Assembly (NCBI GenBank): GCA_016708825.1
Contig: JADJEZ010000005.1
Coordinates: 230,562-294,561 of the forward strand
DNA: 64,000 bases
Source of the DNA: Betaproteobacteria bacterium
GTDB taxonomy: Bacteria > Pseudomonadota > Gammaproteobacteria > Burkholderiales > Usitatibacteraceae
Reading direction: 5' to 3'
This document shows, one piece after another, positions 35,033-43,412 of the stretch. Position 1 is the stretch's first letter. Every line of letters starts with the position of its first letter. Below the pieces are notes generated by a model that was not told where the DNA came from, did not search any database, and saw only the letters and a list, made by a program, of their open reading frames with translations. Made by a program: the position numbers and the translations under genes.

Positions 35033-35860
35033 GTGACCTTCGTTTCGCGCAGCGCCTTCTCCGCGCTGCTCATCGCCGCCGCGATCGCGGGCTGCGGGCG
35101 CGCGCGCGAAGCGCCGTCGGCCCCGAAGACCTACGAGGAGGCCATGATCGCGGCTTCGCGGCAGTGGGAGCTGAACCGCTGGACGGAAGTCTTCGCCGCC
35201 TGCGACCGCGCGTTCAGCTTCGCCGACCGCGATCGCGAGCCGCGCGTGGTGCGCGCGGTGGAGTGCGCCGCCGAGGCCGCCGCCCGCAAGGGCACGCCGG
35301 AGCTCGCGCTCCCGCACTACGAACGCCTCGTCGCCGCCCATGCCGAGGCGCTGCGCACGGCGAACGGCCGCCATCGCCTGGCGAACAACCACGGCGTCCT
35401 GCTGATCGAAAAGGGGCGCCGGGCCGAGGGCATCGCGCGCCTGGAGTGGGCGCTGCGGGATTTCTCCCTCGCCGACTACGCGACCTCGGGCTACCGCTCC
35501 TTTTCCGTGCGCGCGACGATCGTGAAGAACCTCGCGCGCGCCTACTACGACCGGGCGAGCGAACCCGCCATCCGCGCCTGGGTGCAGGAGCAGGGCACGC
35601 TGCTCAGCGAGCACATGGACCCGAAGGTCCGCGGCGCGCAGTTCGCCATGGGGGCCTCTTCCGCGCTCGCCTCCCTCGTCGTGATCGGCCTGCGCCAGGC
35701 GAACACGGACACCCCGGCCTGGGAGGCGCGGATCCGCGAATGGGAGCCGATCGAGGAGGAGATCGCCGCCGTCCAGCCGAGCCTCGCGCGCGCCTGCGAG
35801 GACGTGCCGCTGCGCACGACGATGATGGAAACCTGCCTGCGGGAGGTCGCGCTTCCCTAG
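35033..35860 (+). CDS. Putative lipoprotein, helical-repeat type
   Basis: A 275-residue protein with a lipoprotein signal (IAAAIAGCGRARE, cysteine near residue 21). The body is helical with TPR-like pairs: WELNRWTEVFAACDRAFSFA, then PELALPHYERLVAAHAEAL, then RLANNHGVLLIEKGRRAEGI. The C-terminal part is less regular and ends in ETCLREVALP. No family is recognised. The GTG at 35033 is taken as start. It lies 34 bp after the gene remnant and is convergent with amt, 5 bp between the two. Confidence 0.65.
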   Translation: MTFVSRSAFSALLIAAAIAGCGRAREAPSAPKTYEEAMIAASRQWELNRWTEVFAACDRAFSFADRDREPRVVRAVECAAEAAARKGTPELALPHYERLVAAHAEALRTANGRHRLANNHGVLLIEKGRRAEGIARLEWALRDFSLADYATSGYRSFSVRATIVKNLARAYYDRASEPAIRAWVQEQGTLLSEHMDPKVRGAQFAMGASSALASLVVIGLRQANTDTPAWEARIREWEPIEEEIAAVQPSLARACEDVPLRTTMMETCLREVALP

Positions 35861-35865
35861 GGGCC

Positions 35866-37068
35866 TCAGCCCCGTTCCTCGCGCTCCGGCGTGGAGGTGA
35901 TGCGGTGGATCGAGAGGTCGGCGCCGTTGAACTCGTCCTCGGCGTCGAGGCGTATGCCCACGGTGGCGCGGAGCACCCCGTAGATCGCGAATCCGCCCGC
36001 CAGCGCGATCGCGACACCGAGCGCCGTGCCCGCGAGCTGGCTCGCGAAGGAGACGCCCCCCATCCCGCCCAGCGCCTTCGAGCCGAAGATGCCGCAGGCG
36101 ATGCCGCCCCAGGCGCCGCACAGCCCGTGCAGCGGCCACACGCCCAGCACGTCGTCTATCCGCAGGCGGTTCTGCGTCGCGTTGAACATGACCACGAAGA
36201 GCCCGCCGGCCACCGCGCCAGTCGCGAGCGCGCCCAGCGGGTGCATCACGTCGGAGCCCGCGCACACCGCCACCAGCCCCGCGAGCGGCCCGTTGTGCAC
36301 GAAGCCCGGGTCGTTCCGGCCGACGATCAGGCTCGCGAGCGTGCCGCCCGCCATGGCCATGAGCGAATTGGCGGCCACGAGCCCGGTGATCTTGTCGATG
36401 GTCTGCGCGCTCATCACGTTGAACCCGAACCAGCCCACGGTGAGCACCCAGGCGCCGAGCGCGAGGAAGGGGATGTTGGACGGCGGGAAGGCCACGACCT
36501 GCCCTTCCTTCGTGTAGCGACCCTGGCGCGGGCCCAGCAGCAGCACCGCGGCGAGCGCGACCCAGCCGCCCATCGCGTGCACGACCACGGAGCCGGCGAA
36601 GTCGTGGAACTCCGCGCCGAAGGCGCCCTTCAGCCACGCCTGCACGCCGAACGCCTGGTTCCAGGCGATGCTCTCGAAGAAGGGATAGAGGAAGCCCACG
36701 AGGACGAAGGTGGCGGCGATCTGCGGGTTGAAGCGGAAGCGCTCGGCGATGCCGCCGGAGACGATCGCCGGGATTGCCGCCGCGAAGGTGAGCAGGAAGA
36801 AGAACTTCACCAGCTCGTAGCCGCTCTTCGCCGCGAGGCTCTCGGCGCCCGCGAAGAAGTTCACCCCGTAGGCGAGGGAATAGCCGATGAAGAAGTAGGC
36901 GATCGTGGACACCGAGAAATCCACGAGGATCTTCATGAGCGCGTTGACCTGGTTCTTGCGCCGGACGGTGCCCAGCTCCAGGAACGCGAACCCCGCGTGC
37001 ATCGCGAGCACCATGATGGCGCCCAGCAGGATGAAGAGGACGTCCGCGGATGTCTTAAGTCCTTCCAT
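35866..37068 (-). CDS. amt: Ammonium transporter (Amt family)
   Basis: A 400-residue inner-membrane ammonium channel with about 11 helices. Characteristic stretches are MHAGFAFLELGTVRRKNQVN (residues 24-43, helix 1), FFESIAWNQAFGVQAWLKG, FHDFAGSVVVHAMGGW with the first pore histidine, and HPLGALATGAVAGGLF and WPLHGLCGAWGGIACGIFG with the second. The start has AGGGAG 7 bp upstream. No glnK is adjacent. The only PII-type gene of the window is in the metal-efflux operon 5 kb away. The C-terminal cytosolic tail is short (DEFNGADLSIHRITS). Confidence 0.92.
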   Translation of the reverse strand: MEGLKTSADVLFILLGAIMVLAMHAGFAFLELGTVRRKNQVNALMKILVDFSVSTIAYFFIGYSLAYGVNFFAGAESLAAKSGYELVKFFFLLTFAAAIPAIVSGGIAERFRFNPQIAATFVLVGFLYPFFESIAWNQAFGVQAWLKGAFGAEFHDFAGSVVVHAMGGWVALAAVLLLGPRQGRYTKEGQVVAFPPSNIPFLALGAWVLTVGWFGFNVMSAQTIDKITGLVAANSLMAMAGGTLASLIVGRNDPGFVHNGPLAGLVAVCAGSDVMHPLGALATGAVAGGLFVVMFNATQNRLRIDDVLGVWPLHGLCGAWGGIACGIFGSKALGGMGGVSFASQLAGTALGVAIALAGGFAIYGVLRATVGIRLDAEDEFNGADLSIHRITSTPEREERG

Positions 37069-37186
37069 GGGATTCTCCCTCGCGTGAGCGTTGTTTTTCT
37101 GCCGTGTCCGGCGCGGCCGTGGCGCCACTATACGCCGGCCGCGTCGCGGGGCACCGTGGCCGTCGGGGCGGGCCGCGGAGCGCGCA

Positions 37187-37216
37187 TTGACCTGCGCGGC
37201 GCGACTCGCGGATACT
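37187..37216 (+). promoter_or_regulatory. Candidate sigma-70 promoter of the mscS-mgtE operon
   Basis: TTGACC (37187-37192) and GATACT (37211-37216) are separated by 18 bp. The expected start near 37223 gives a leader of about 45 bp before the ATG at 37269. Confidence 0.45.
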
Positions 37217-37268
37217 GCATCGACGGCGGCATTTCACCGTCACCACGATGCCCAACGGAGCGCGATGC

Positions 37269-38102
37269 ATGAACGAAATGCGCAGTCTCGGTGATTCGCT
37301 CTCCCACGCCGCCACGACGCTGCTCGATCGCGTGACGCACCACCTCCCGGGCGTGGTCGCGGCGATCCTGCTGCTGCTCATCGGCTGGATGTTCGCGCGC
37401 ATCCTGCGCGCGCTCACCAAGCGCGCGATGCTGCTCATCGACACCATGCTGCCGCGGCTGGGGCTGCCCACGGGCCTCTCGCACGTTCGCGCAGCGCGCG
37501 GATCCGTCGTGGCCGGCACCATCGTGTACTGGGTGGTGCTGCTGCTCTTCATCACCGCCGCCACGCAGGTGCTCGGGCTGCAGGCCTTCACCGACTGGCT
37601 GGCGAAGCTGATCGACTACCTGCCCACGCTCGCGGTCGGGCTGCTGATTCTCGCGGCGGGGTGGCTGATGTCCGGTTTCGCAGCCGACCTCGTGCAGGCG
37701 ACCGTCCCGCGTCTCGAGCCGGGGCAGCGCAACATGATGGCGCGCATCGTGCGCGTGAGCATCCTGGTCGGCGCCATCCTCATCGGCGCGGACCAGATCG
37801 GCATCCGCATCACCTTCCTCGCGATCTTCGTGGGCGCGATCGCCGTGACCGTCGGCGGCGGCGTGGCGCTGGCGGTCGGGCTCGGCTCGCGCGCGTACGT
37901 GGCGAACCTGATCGCCGCGCACCACCTGCGCCAGGCCTTCGCGGTGGGCCAGACCGTGCGCATCGCCGAGCACGAGGGGCGGCTGCTGGAGATCACCTCC
38001 ACCGGCGTGATCATCGAGACGGCCGAGGGGCGGGTGCTGGTGCCCGCGAGCCTCTTCCACGAGCAGCCCGTCACCGTGAAGGCGCGCACCGGCAATGGCT
38101 GA
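37269..38102 (+). CDS. Small mechanosensitive-channel-like membrane protein (MscS superfamily, TM-helix type)
   Basis: A 277-residue inner-membrane protein. It has hydrophobic helices at about 28-47, 82-105, 115-137 and 160-200, then GGGVALAVGLGSRAYVANLIA, a glycine/alanine-rich pore-type helix. A beta domain (QTVRIAEHEGRLLEITSTGV) follows, as in the MscS vestibule. The repeated helix pattern resembles the conserved TM-helix (PF05552) proteins related to MscS. The start at 37269 has GGAG 8 bp upstream. It overlaps the next gene by 8 bp and heads a three-gene operon ending in mgtE. Confidence 0.75.
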   Translation: MNEMRSLGDSLSHAATTLLDRVTHHLPGVVAAILLLLIGWMFARILRALTKRAMLLIDTMLPRLGLPTGLSHVRAARGSVVAGTIVYWVVLLLFITAATQVLGLQAFTDWLAKLIDYLPTLAVGLLILAAGWLMSGFAADLVQATVPRLEPGQRNMMARIVRVSILVGAILIGADQIGIRITFLAIFVGAIAVTVGGGVALAVGLGSRAYVANLIAAHHLRQAFAVGQTVRIAEHEGRLLEITSTGVIIETAEGRVLVPASLFHEQPVTVKARTGNG

Positions 38103-38940
38103 GGCCGAGACCCTCACGCTCGCGTTCGTCTCCTCCCATCCCGTCGCGGCGGCGCGGGTGCTCGAGGGGCTTTCCGGAGTGGACGCGGCCGCGCTCTTCG
38201 CGCGTCTTCCCGCGCGGGCGGCCGCACCCGCGCTCGCGGCGATGCTGCCCACGGCGGCCGCGCGCATCGTCGCCTCGCTCGAGGACTTGCCCGCGCTGGG
38301 CCTGCTCACGGCGGCCGGCGTGCAGGGCGCGGTGGCGGTGCTGCGTCACGTGGCGGAGCCGCGGCGCACCCGCCTCATCGAAGGGCTGTCCACGGCCACG
38401 GCGGTGGCCTCGCGCATGCTCCTGGGCTATCCCGAGGACGCGGTGGGCGCGTGGGCCGATCCGGAGACCATCGCCCTGCCGCCGGGAACCTCCGCCGCCG
38501 AGGCGCTGGCGCGCGTGCGCAGCGACACCGACGTCGAGGCCGCGGCCGTCTTCGTGGTGGCGGACGACCAGCGCCTGCTCGGCATGGTCGACCTGCACGT
38601 GCTGCTGCGCGCGCCGGAGACCACCTCGCTCGCCTCTCTCATGCGCCCGCCCGCGGGCACGCTGCCGGCCTTCACGCCGCTCGCCGGGGCATCGCACCAT
38701 CCGGGCTGGCGGCAGGCGAGCGCGCTGCCCGTGGTGGAACGCGGCAACCGGCTGATCGGCGTGCTCGATTCCGCGAAACTCGCCCAGGCCCGGGCGCGCG
38801 GTGCGCCGCGCCCCGCCAGCGGAAAGGACACGGTCGCGGGACTCGCCGCGCGCAGCTACTGGGACACGGTCTCGGGCCTCGTGCGCGCGGGGCTCGCGGT
38901 GCTGCCGCCAGCCGGGCCCGTCATGCCGGAGGAAAAGTGA
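38095..38940 (+). CDS. Soluble MgtE-N/CBS-like protein lacking the channel domain
   Basis: A 281-residue protein resembling only the cytosolic half of MgtE. Residues 1-125 form helical MgtE N-domain-like repeats (VLEGLSGVDAAALFARLPAR) and about 130-255 look like a CBS pair (YPEDAVGAWADPETIALPPG; AVFVVADDQRLLGMVDLHVL; VVERGNRLIGVLDSAKLAQA). The first part of the MgtE-type motif (YPEDAVGAWADP) parallels YPENSAGRLMDP of the downstream mgtE, so it looks like a truncated paralogue. A weakly hydrophobic stretch occurs near the C-terminus (VSGLVRAGLAVLPP). It overlaps both neighbours. It may be a regulatory subunit sensing Mg2+ or nucleotides (inference). Confidence 0.7.
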   Translation: MAEAETLTLAFVSSHPVAAARVLEGLSGVDAAALFARLPARAAAPALAAMLPTAAARIVASLEDLPALGLLTAAGVQGAVAVLRHVAEPRRTRLIEGLSTATAVASRMLLGYPEDAVGAWADPETIALPPGTSAAEALARVRSDTDVEAAAVFVVADDQRLLGMVDLHVLLRAPETTSLASLMRPPAGTLPAFTPLAGASHHPGWRQASALPVVERGNRLIGVLDSAKLAQARARGAPRPASGKDTVAGLAARSYWDTVSGLVRAGLAVLPPAGPVMPEEK

Positions 38941-40247
38941 GCGCGGTACCCATTCCCGCCGTCGCCGCGCTCAACCGGCGCTACCTCCTCGACTATCCGC
39001 ACGAGGCGGCGCGCCTGCTCGAAACCATGTCGCCCGCCGACGGCGCGGCGCTTCTTTCCTCGCAGCCACCGCACGCCGTGGTGCGCGCCTGGCAGGCGCT
39101 CGGCCCGGACGTGGCGCGGGCCATCCTCGAGGAGTTGCCCGATACCCTCGCGCGGCACCTGCTTTCCGAGGCGGAGCCCGCGGCGAGCGTGGCCGTGCTC
39201 GCCCAGTGGGAGGAGGATGAGCGCGAGCTTCGCCTCAAGTCCCTCGACACGCAGGTCGCCCACGAGCTGCGCGAGCTGCTGCGCTACCCGGAGAATTCGG
39301 CCGGGCGGCTGATGGACCCGAACGTGACCCCGCTGCGCGCGGACCTCTCCGTGGGCCAGGCGCTCGCGCGGCTGCGCGCCCTGAAGCGCCACGGCCTGCG
39401 CGAGCTCTTCGTGGTCGACGACGAGGGCAAGCTCACGGGCCGCGTGGAGATCCAGGACCTGGCGGTGGCCGAGCACGCGTCGCCGCTTCGCGAAATCGTC
39501 CGACCGGTGCTCGCGGTGGTCTACGCCCTCGACCCGCACGAGGACGTGGTGGCCATGCTCGAGCACCGCGCGATCACGGAGCTTCCGGTGGTGAACGTCG
39601 ACGGGCGCTTCGTGGGCGTGATCCGCCACGCCGCACTCCTCGCCGCCATCGAGGAGGAGACGAGCATCGACATCCAGACGATGGTGGGCGCGAGCCGCGA
39701 CGAACGCGCGCTCTCCACGCCGCTCTTCGCCGTGCGCAAGCGCCTGCCCTGGCTGCAGATCAACCTGCTCACCGCCTTCCTCGCCGCGGCGGTGGTCGGG
39801 CTCTTCGAGGGCACGATCGCGAAGTTCACCGCGCTCGCGGTGCTGCTGCCGGTGGTCGCGGGGCAGTCGGGCAACGCCGGCGCCCAGGCGCTCGCCGTGA
39901 CCATGCGCGGGCTGGTGCTGCGCGAAATCAGCCTGCGCCACTGGCCGCGCGTGGTCTTCAAGGAAGCCGGCGTGGGCCTGGTCAACGGCCTCGCCGTGGC
40001 CGCCACCACCGCGGTGGGCGTCTATTTCTGGAGCGGCTCCACGGGCCTCGTGATGGTGATCTCCAGCGCCATGGTGATCGCCATGGTGATCGCGGGCATC
40101 GCCGGGGCGCTCGTGCCGATCGTGCTCTCGCGCTTCGGCATGGACCCGGCGCAGTCCTCCTCCATCGTGCTCACCACCGTGACCGACGTGGCCGGGTTCT
40201 TTTCCTTTCTCGGCATCGCCACCCTGCTCGCCTCCCGGCTCGGCTGA
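38937..40247 (+). CDS. mgtE: Magnesium transporter MgtE
   Basis: A 436-residue Mg2+ channel. It has the N-domain (residues 1-120), a CBS pair (about 125-250: LLRYPENSAGRLMDPNVTPL, then ELFVVDDEGKLTGRVEIQDL and ITELPVVNVDGRFVGVI) and five C-terminal helices from about 270 (WLQINLLTAFLAAAVVGLFE). The pore signature is VLLPVVAGQSGNAGAQALAV. TTVTDVAGFFSFLGIA ends it, including the selectivity aspartate region. The GTG start overlaps the previous stop and has GGAGGA upstream. It forms one unit with the MgtE-like and MscS-like genes. Confidence 0.92.
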   Translation: MSAVPIPAVAALNRRYLLDYPHEAARLLETMSPADGAALLSSQPPHAVVRAWQALGPDVARAILEELPDTLARHLLSEAEPAASVAVLAQWEEDERELRLKSLDTQVAHELRELLRYPENSAGRLMDPNVTPLRADLSVGQALARLRALKRHGLRELFVVDDEGKLTGRVEIQDLAVAEHASPLREIVRPVLAVVYALDPHEDVVAMLEHRAITELPVVNVDGRFVGVIRHAALLAAIEEETSIDIQTMVGASRDERALSTPLFAVRKRLPWLQINLLTAFLAAAVVGLFEGTIAKFTALAVLLPVVAGQSGNAGAQALAVTMRGLVLREISLRHWPRVVFKEAGVGLVNGLAVAATTAVGVYFWSGSTGLVMVISSAMVIAMVIAGIAGALVPIVLSRFGMDPAQSSSIVLTTVTDVAGFFSFLGIATLLASRLG

Positions 40248-40355
40248 ATCGCCGGCGCGCACCGTTCGCGCCCGCCGGGCGCCATTCGTCGCTTTGACCG
40301 CGCGCCACGCCCCGCGCCGGCTAGCATTCACCCGACACAGACCAAGGAAACCGCA

Positions 40356-41180
40356 ATGTTGCAGGCGACGGAGCTCTGGAAATCCTACGGCGGCAGGCAG
40401 GCGGTGGCGGGCGTCACGCTCGCCGCGGCCCCCGGCGAGATCGTGGGCCTGCTCGGCCCCAATGGCGCCGGCAAGACCACCACCGTGGCGATGCTCTGCG
40501 GCATCGTCGCGCCGGAGCGCGGCACCGTCACGCTGGGCGGCGACCCCGTCGGCGCGGAATCGAGCCCCGCCAAGGGGCGCATCGGCCTCGTGCCCCAGGA
40601 CATCGCCCTGCACGAGGACCTCCCGGCGATCGGCAACCTGCGCCTCTTCGGCGCGCTCTACGGCGTCGAAGGCGCGCTGCTCGAGGAGCGCATCGCCGCC
40701 GCGCTCGACCTCGTGGGGCTCGCCGACCGCGCGAAGGACAAGCCCGCGACCTTCAGCGGCGGCATGAAGCGGCGCCTGAACATCGCCTGCGCCCTCGTGC
40801 ACGACCCCGAGGTGCTCATCCTCGACGAGCCCACGGTGGGCATCGACCCCCAGAGCCGCAACGCCATCTTCGCGAACCTCGTGGCGCTGCGCGCCCGTGG
40901 CAAGGCGCTCGTCTACACCACGCACTACATGGAGGAAGTCGAGCGCCTCTGCGACCGCGTGGTGATCGTGGACCACGGCGCCGTGATCGCCTCCGACACG
41001 AAGGCGGGCCTGCACCGCATGCTGCCCGCGACCGCGACCAGGCGCCTGGAGATCGAGGGCATGGTCGACGAGGAGACGCTCGCGCTCCTCGCCGCGCACG
41101 GCCTCACGGTCCGCGGCGAGACGGGCGCCTCGCTCGAGGACGTGTTCCTGCACCTCACCGGCCGGCAGCTCCGGGACTAG
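40356..41180 (+). CDS. ABC transporter ATP-binding protein (DrrA/ABC-2 type)
   Basis: A 274-residue ATPase. Walker A is GLLGPNGAGKTTTVAML, the Q-loop is GLVPQDIALHEDL, the signature is TFSGGMKRRLNIACALV and Walker B is VLILDEPTVGIDPQSRNAIF. The H-loop is in VYTTHYMEEVERLCDRV. The C-terminal extension of about 50 residues is that of ABC-2 (DrrA/CcmA-like) exporters. It is followed after 4 bp by its permease. Substrate unknown. Confidence 0.9.
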   Translation: MLQATELWKSYGGRQAVAGVTLAAAPGEIVGLLGPNGAGKTTTVAMLCGIVAPERGTVTLGGDPVGAESSPAKGRIGLVPQDIALHEDLPAIGNLRLFGALYGVEGALLEERIAAALDLVGLADRAKDKPATFSGGMKRRLNIACALVHDPEVLILDEPTVGIDPQSRNAIFANLVALRARGKALVYTTHYMEEVERLCDRVVIVDHGAVIASDTKAGLHRMLPATATRRLEIEGMVDEETLALLAAHGLTVRGETGASLEDVFLHLTGRQLRD

Positions 41181-41184
41181 CGCC

Positions 41185-42465
41185 ATGAAACCCTTCCTCG
41201 CGCTGGCCCGCGCCGACATCGCGATGTACCTCTCCAACCGCCGTGCGCTCGTGGTGACGCTCGCGGCACCCATCCTCATCGCGGCGTTTTTCGGCGCGGT
41301 GCTGGGCGGCGCGCCGAAGAAGCCCTCGCGCGTGCCGATCGCGGTCGTCGACCAGGACGGCAGCGCGGTCTCGAAGCGGATCGTGGCGGCCATGAAGGTC
41401 GATTCGACCTTCCTGGTCGAGGACACCGACGAGCCGGGCGCGGTGGAGCTCGTGCGCAAGGGCAAGGCGCGCGCAGGCGTCGTGTTCGGGCCGGGCTTCG
41501 GCGACGCGGCGGCGAAGGCCCTGTTCCGGCCCGGCGCGAAGAAGCCGGGGATCACGGTGCACTACGACCCCTCGCAAGCGGTGACGCTTTCCCTCGTGAA
41601 GGGGCTCCTTTCCCAGCATGTGATGGGTGCGGTGAGCACCGCGGCCTTCGGCCCGGACGCGACGGGCCGGGTGATGGGAGAGACGCGCCGCGACGTCGAG
41701 GCCAGCAGCGACATGGACGAGCGCACGCGCCGGGATCTCCTGGCGCTCTTCGATTCCGTGGAGCGCATCCAGGCGCGCGAAGGCAATGCCGGCGCCGGCG
41801 CGATGCCGGGTTTCACGATGCCGTTCGAGACCCGGGAGGTGGAAGCCACCGCCGGCGCGAACCGGCGCTACAACGCCTACGCGCACTCCTTCGCCGGCAT
41901 GGGCGTGCAGTTCGTTCTCTTCATGGGCATCGAGTTCGGGATCGCGGTGCTGCTCATGCGGCGCACGGGCATCTGGAAGCGCCTGCGCGCAGCCCCCGTC
42001 ACGCGGGCGACGCTGCTGGGCAGCCGGATCGTCTCCGGGTCCGCGATCGCCGCGATCCTGATGGCGGGCATCTACGCAGCGGCGATCGCGGGCTTCGGCG
42101 TGCGGATCGAGGGCAGCATCGCCGGCTTCGCGGGGGTGCTGCTCGCCTTCTCGCTCTTCACCGCCACCTTCGGCCTGCTGATCGCCGCCGTGGGCCGCAC
42201 GCCGGAGGCCACGCGCGGCATCGCCATCGTCGCGACGCTGGTCCTGGTCATGCTCGGGGGCGCCTGGGTTCCCACCTTCGTGTTCCCGGAATGGCTGCAA
42301 AGCGCCACGCTCGTCGTGCCGACGCGCTGGGCGATCGACGGGCTGGAGGCGATGACCTGGCGCGGCTCCGGATTCGACGCGGCCCTCGCGCCCATCGGCG
42401 TGATGCTCGCCTTCAGCGCCGCCTTCGCCGCGATCGCCGTCAAGGCGTTCAACTGGGAGGAGTAA
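41185..42465 (+). CDS. ABC-2 type permease
   Basis: A 426-residue membrane protein, partner of the preceding ATPase. An N-terminal helix (ALVVTLAAPILIAAFFGAVL) is followed by a large periplasmic domain (about residues 45-235: VDQDGSAVSKRIVAAMKVD and similar). Five C-terminal helices then follow (MGVQFVLFMGIEFGIAVLLM; GIAIVATLVLVMLGGAWVPT). This is the YhhJ/DrrB-like layout used to export drugs, lipids or polyketides. No outer-membrane partner is nearby. Confidence 0.88.
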   Translation: MKPFLALARADIAMYLSNRRALVVTLAAPILIAAFFGAVLGGAPKKPSRVPIAVVDQDGSAVSKRIVAAMKVDSTFLVEDTDEPGAVELVRKGKARAGVVFGPGFGDAAAKALFRPGAKKPGITVHYDPSQAVTLSLVKGLLSQHVMGAVSTAAFGPDATGRVMGETRRDVEASSDMDERTRRDLLALFDSVERIQAREGNAGAGAMPGFTMPFETREVEATAGANRRYNAYAHSFAGMGVQFVLFMGIEFGIAVLLMRRTGIWKRLRAAPVTRATLLGSRIVSGSAIAAILMAGIYAAAIAGFGVRIEGSIAGFAGVLLAFSLFTATFGLLIAAVGRTPEATRGIAIVATLVLVMLGGAWVPTFVFPEWLQSATLVVPTRWAIDGLEAMTWRGSGFDAALAPIGVMLAFSAAFAAIAVKAFNWEE

Positions 42466-42550
42466 GCCGCGACCCCGGCCCGCGAACGTGGCGCCGGGTT
42501 TGCCCGCGGTCAATGGCGCGCGGCCCGGCCGGCGCACAATGGCGCCCACC

Positions 42551-43384
42551 ATGAGACCTCACTCCACCCTCGCGGCCGTACTCCTGTGCGTGCCACTCAC
42601 GGCGCTGGCGCAAGCCGCGGCGCCTTCCCGGCCGGCCATGCCGTCCAACCATCCGCCCATCGGCGGCTCGTCCGTCGCGGCCGCGCCCTCGCCGTGGTCC
42701 GCGCTCGCCGACTACACGCTGACCCTGAAGCTGCCGCCCAAGGGCGCGACCGGCACGTGGACGATCCGCACCTACGCCGATCCCGGCGACGTGATGGTCG
42801 ACATCGACACGCCCGGCACCCAGGGGCGCATCCAGGGCACGATGCTCCTGCTGGGCGGGCAGGCGATCGCCGCGCGCGGGATCGCGCTCGAGCCCGGCTT
42901 CGAGATCGACCACCTCGACAACGCGATCGTGAACCTGAAGCTCCTCACGCGGCTCCTCGATGCGGCGGTGCCCGGCGGGCCGGCCGCAGTCAAGGGCAAG
43001 CTCGCCGTGAAAGCCCGCGACGACAAGTCGCCTATCGTCGCGAGCACCCCCTCGGCCAACGGGCGTATCGCCGCGCCGTGGTCGCTCCAGGGATCCGTCG
43101 AGCGCATCGACGCGGCGACGATCGCGTTCCGGCTGGAAGTGGATGCGTCCGGAGGCGACAAGCCCGCCGAGCGCGCGCGCTGGTCGTTCACCGGCCGTGC
43201 GGGCGGCACGCAGAAGGATCGCGCCCTCGACTCCGCGATGAGCCTCGCGGGCTGGACCGCCTACACCCTCGGGCAGGTGAAGACCGCGAAGCCGCAGTCG
43301 TCCCACATGACGATCCGCTTCGGCGCCACGAAGCTTCCCGGCCCCTTCGCCACCCTCAAGGACCTGCGCGCCGCCCTTCCCTGA
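42551..43384 (+). CDS. Secreted protein of unknown function
   Basis: A 277-residue protein with a signal peptide (residues 1-20, cleavage after TALAQA). A proline/serine-rich linker follows, then a beta-rich domain (YTLTLKLPPKGATGTWTIRT; ITIRFGATKLPGP-type strands). No family is recognised. A run near the middle contains two similar segments, each an RI..AP.S or ARWSF-type strand. It follows the ABC exporter by 85 bp on the same strand and may be its cargo or a co-regulated gene, but a separate promoter is possible. Its stop codon lies in REP-like palindrome copy B. Confidence 0.6.
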   Translation: MRPHSTLAAVLLCVPLTALAQAAAPSRPAMPSNHPPIGGSSVAAAPSPWSALADYTLTLKLPPKGATGTWTIRTYADPGDVMVDIDTPGTQGRIQGTMLLLGGQAIAARGIALEPGFEIDHLDNAIVNLKLLTRLLDAAVPGGPAAVKGKLAVKARDDKSPIVASTPSANGRIAAPWSLQGSVERIDAATIAFRLEVDASGGDKPAERARWSFTGRAGGTQKDRALDSAMSLAGWTAYTLGQVKTAKPQSSHMTIRFGATKLPGPFATLKDLRAALP

Positions 43385-43409
43385 AATCGGGGGCGTTCCC
43401 CATTTTCGA
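43383..43409. repeat. REP-like palindrome, copy B / bidirectional terminator
   Basis: GAAATC, then GGGGGCGTTCCCC, then ATTTTCG, starting at the stop codon of the preceding gene. It is closely related to the element at 1091-1117. Here it lies between two convergent genes and has T-rich sequence on both sides of the stem, so it could terminate transcription in both directions. Confidence 0.5.
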
Positions 43410-43412
43410 TTC

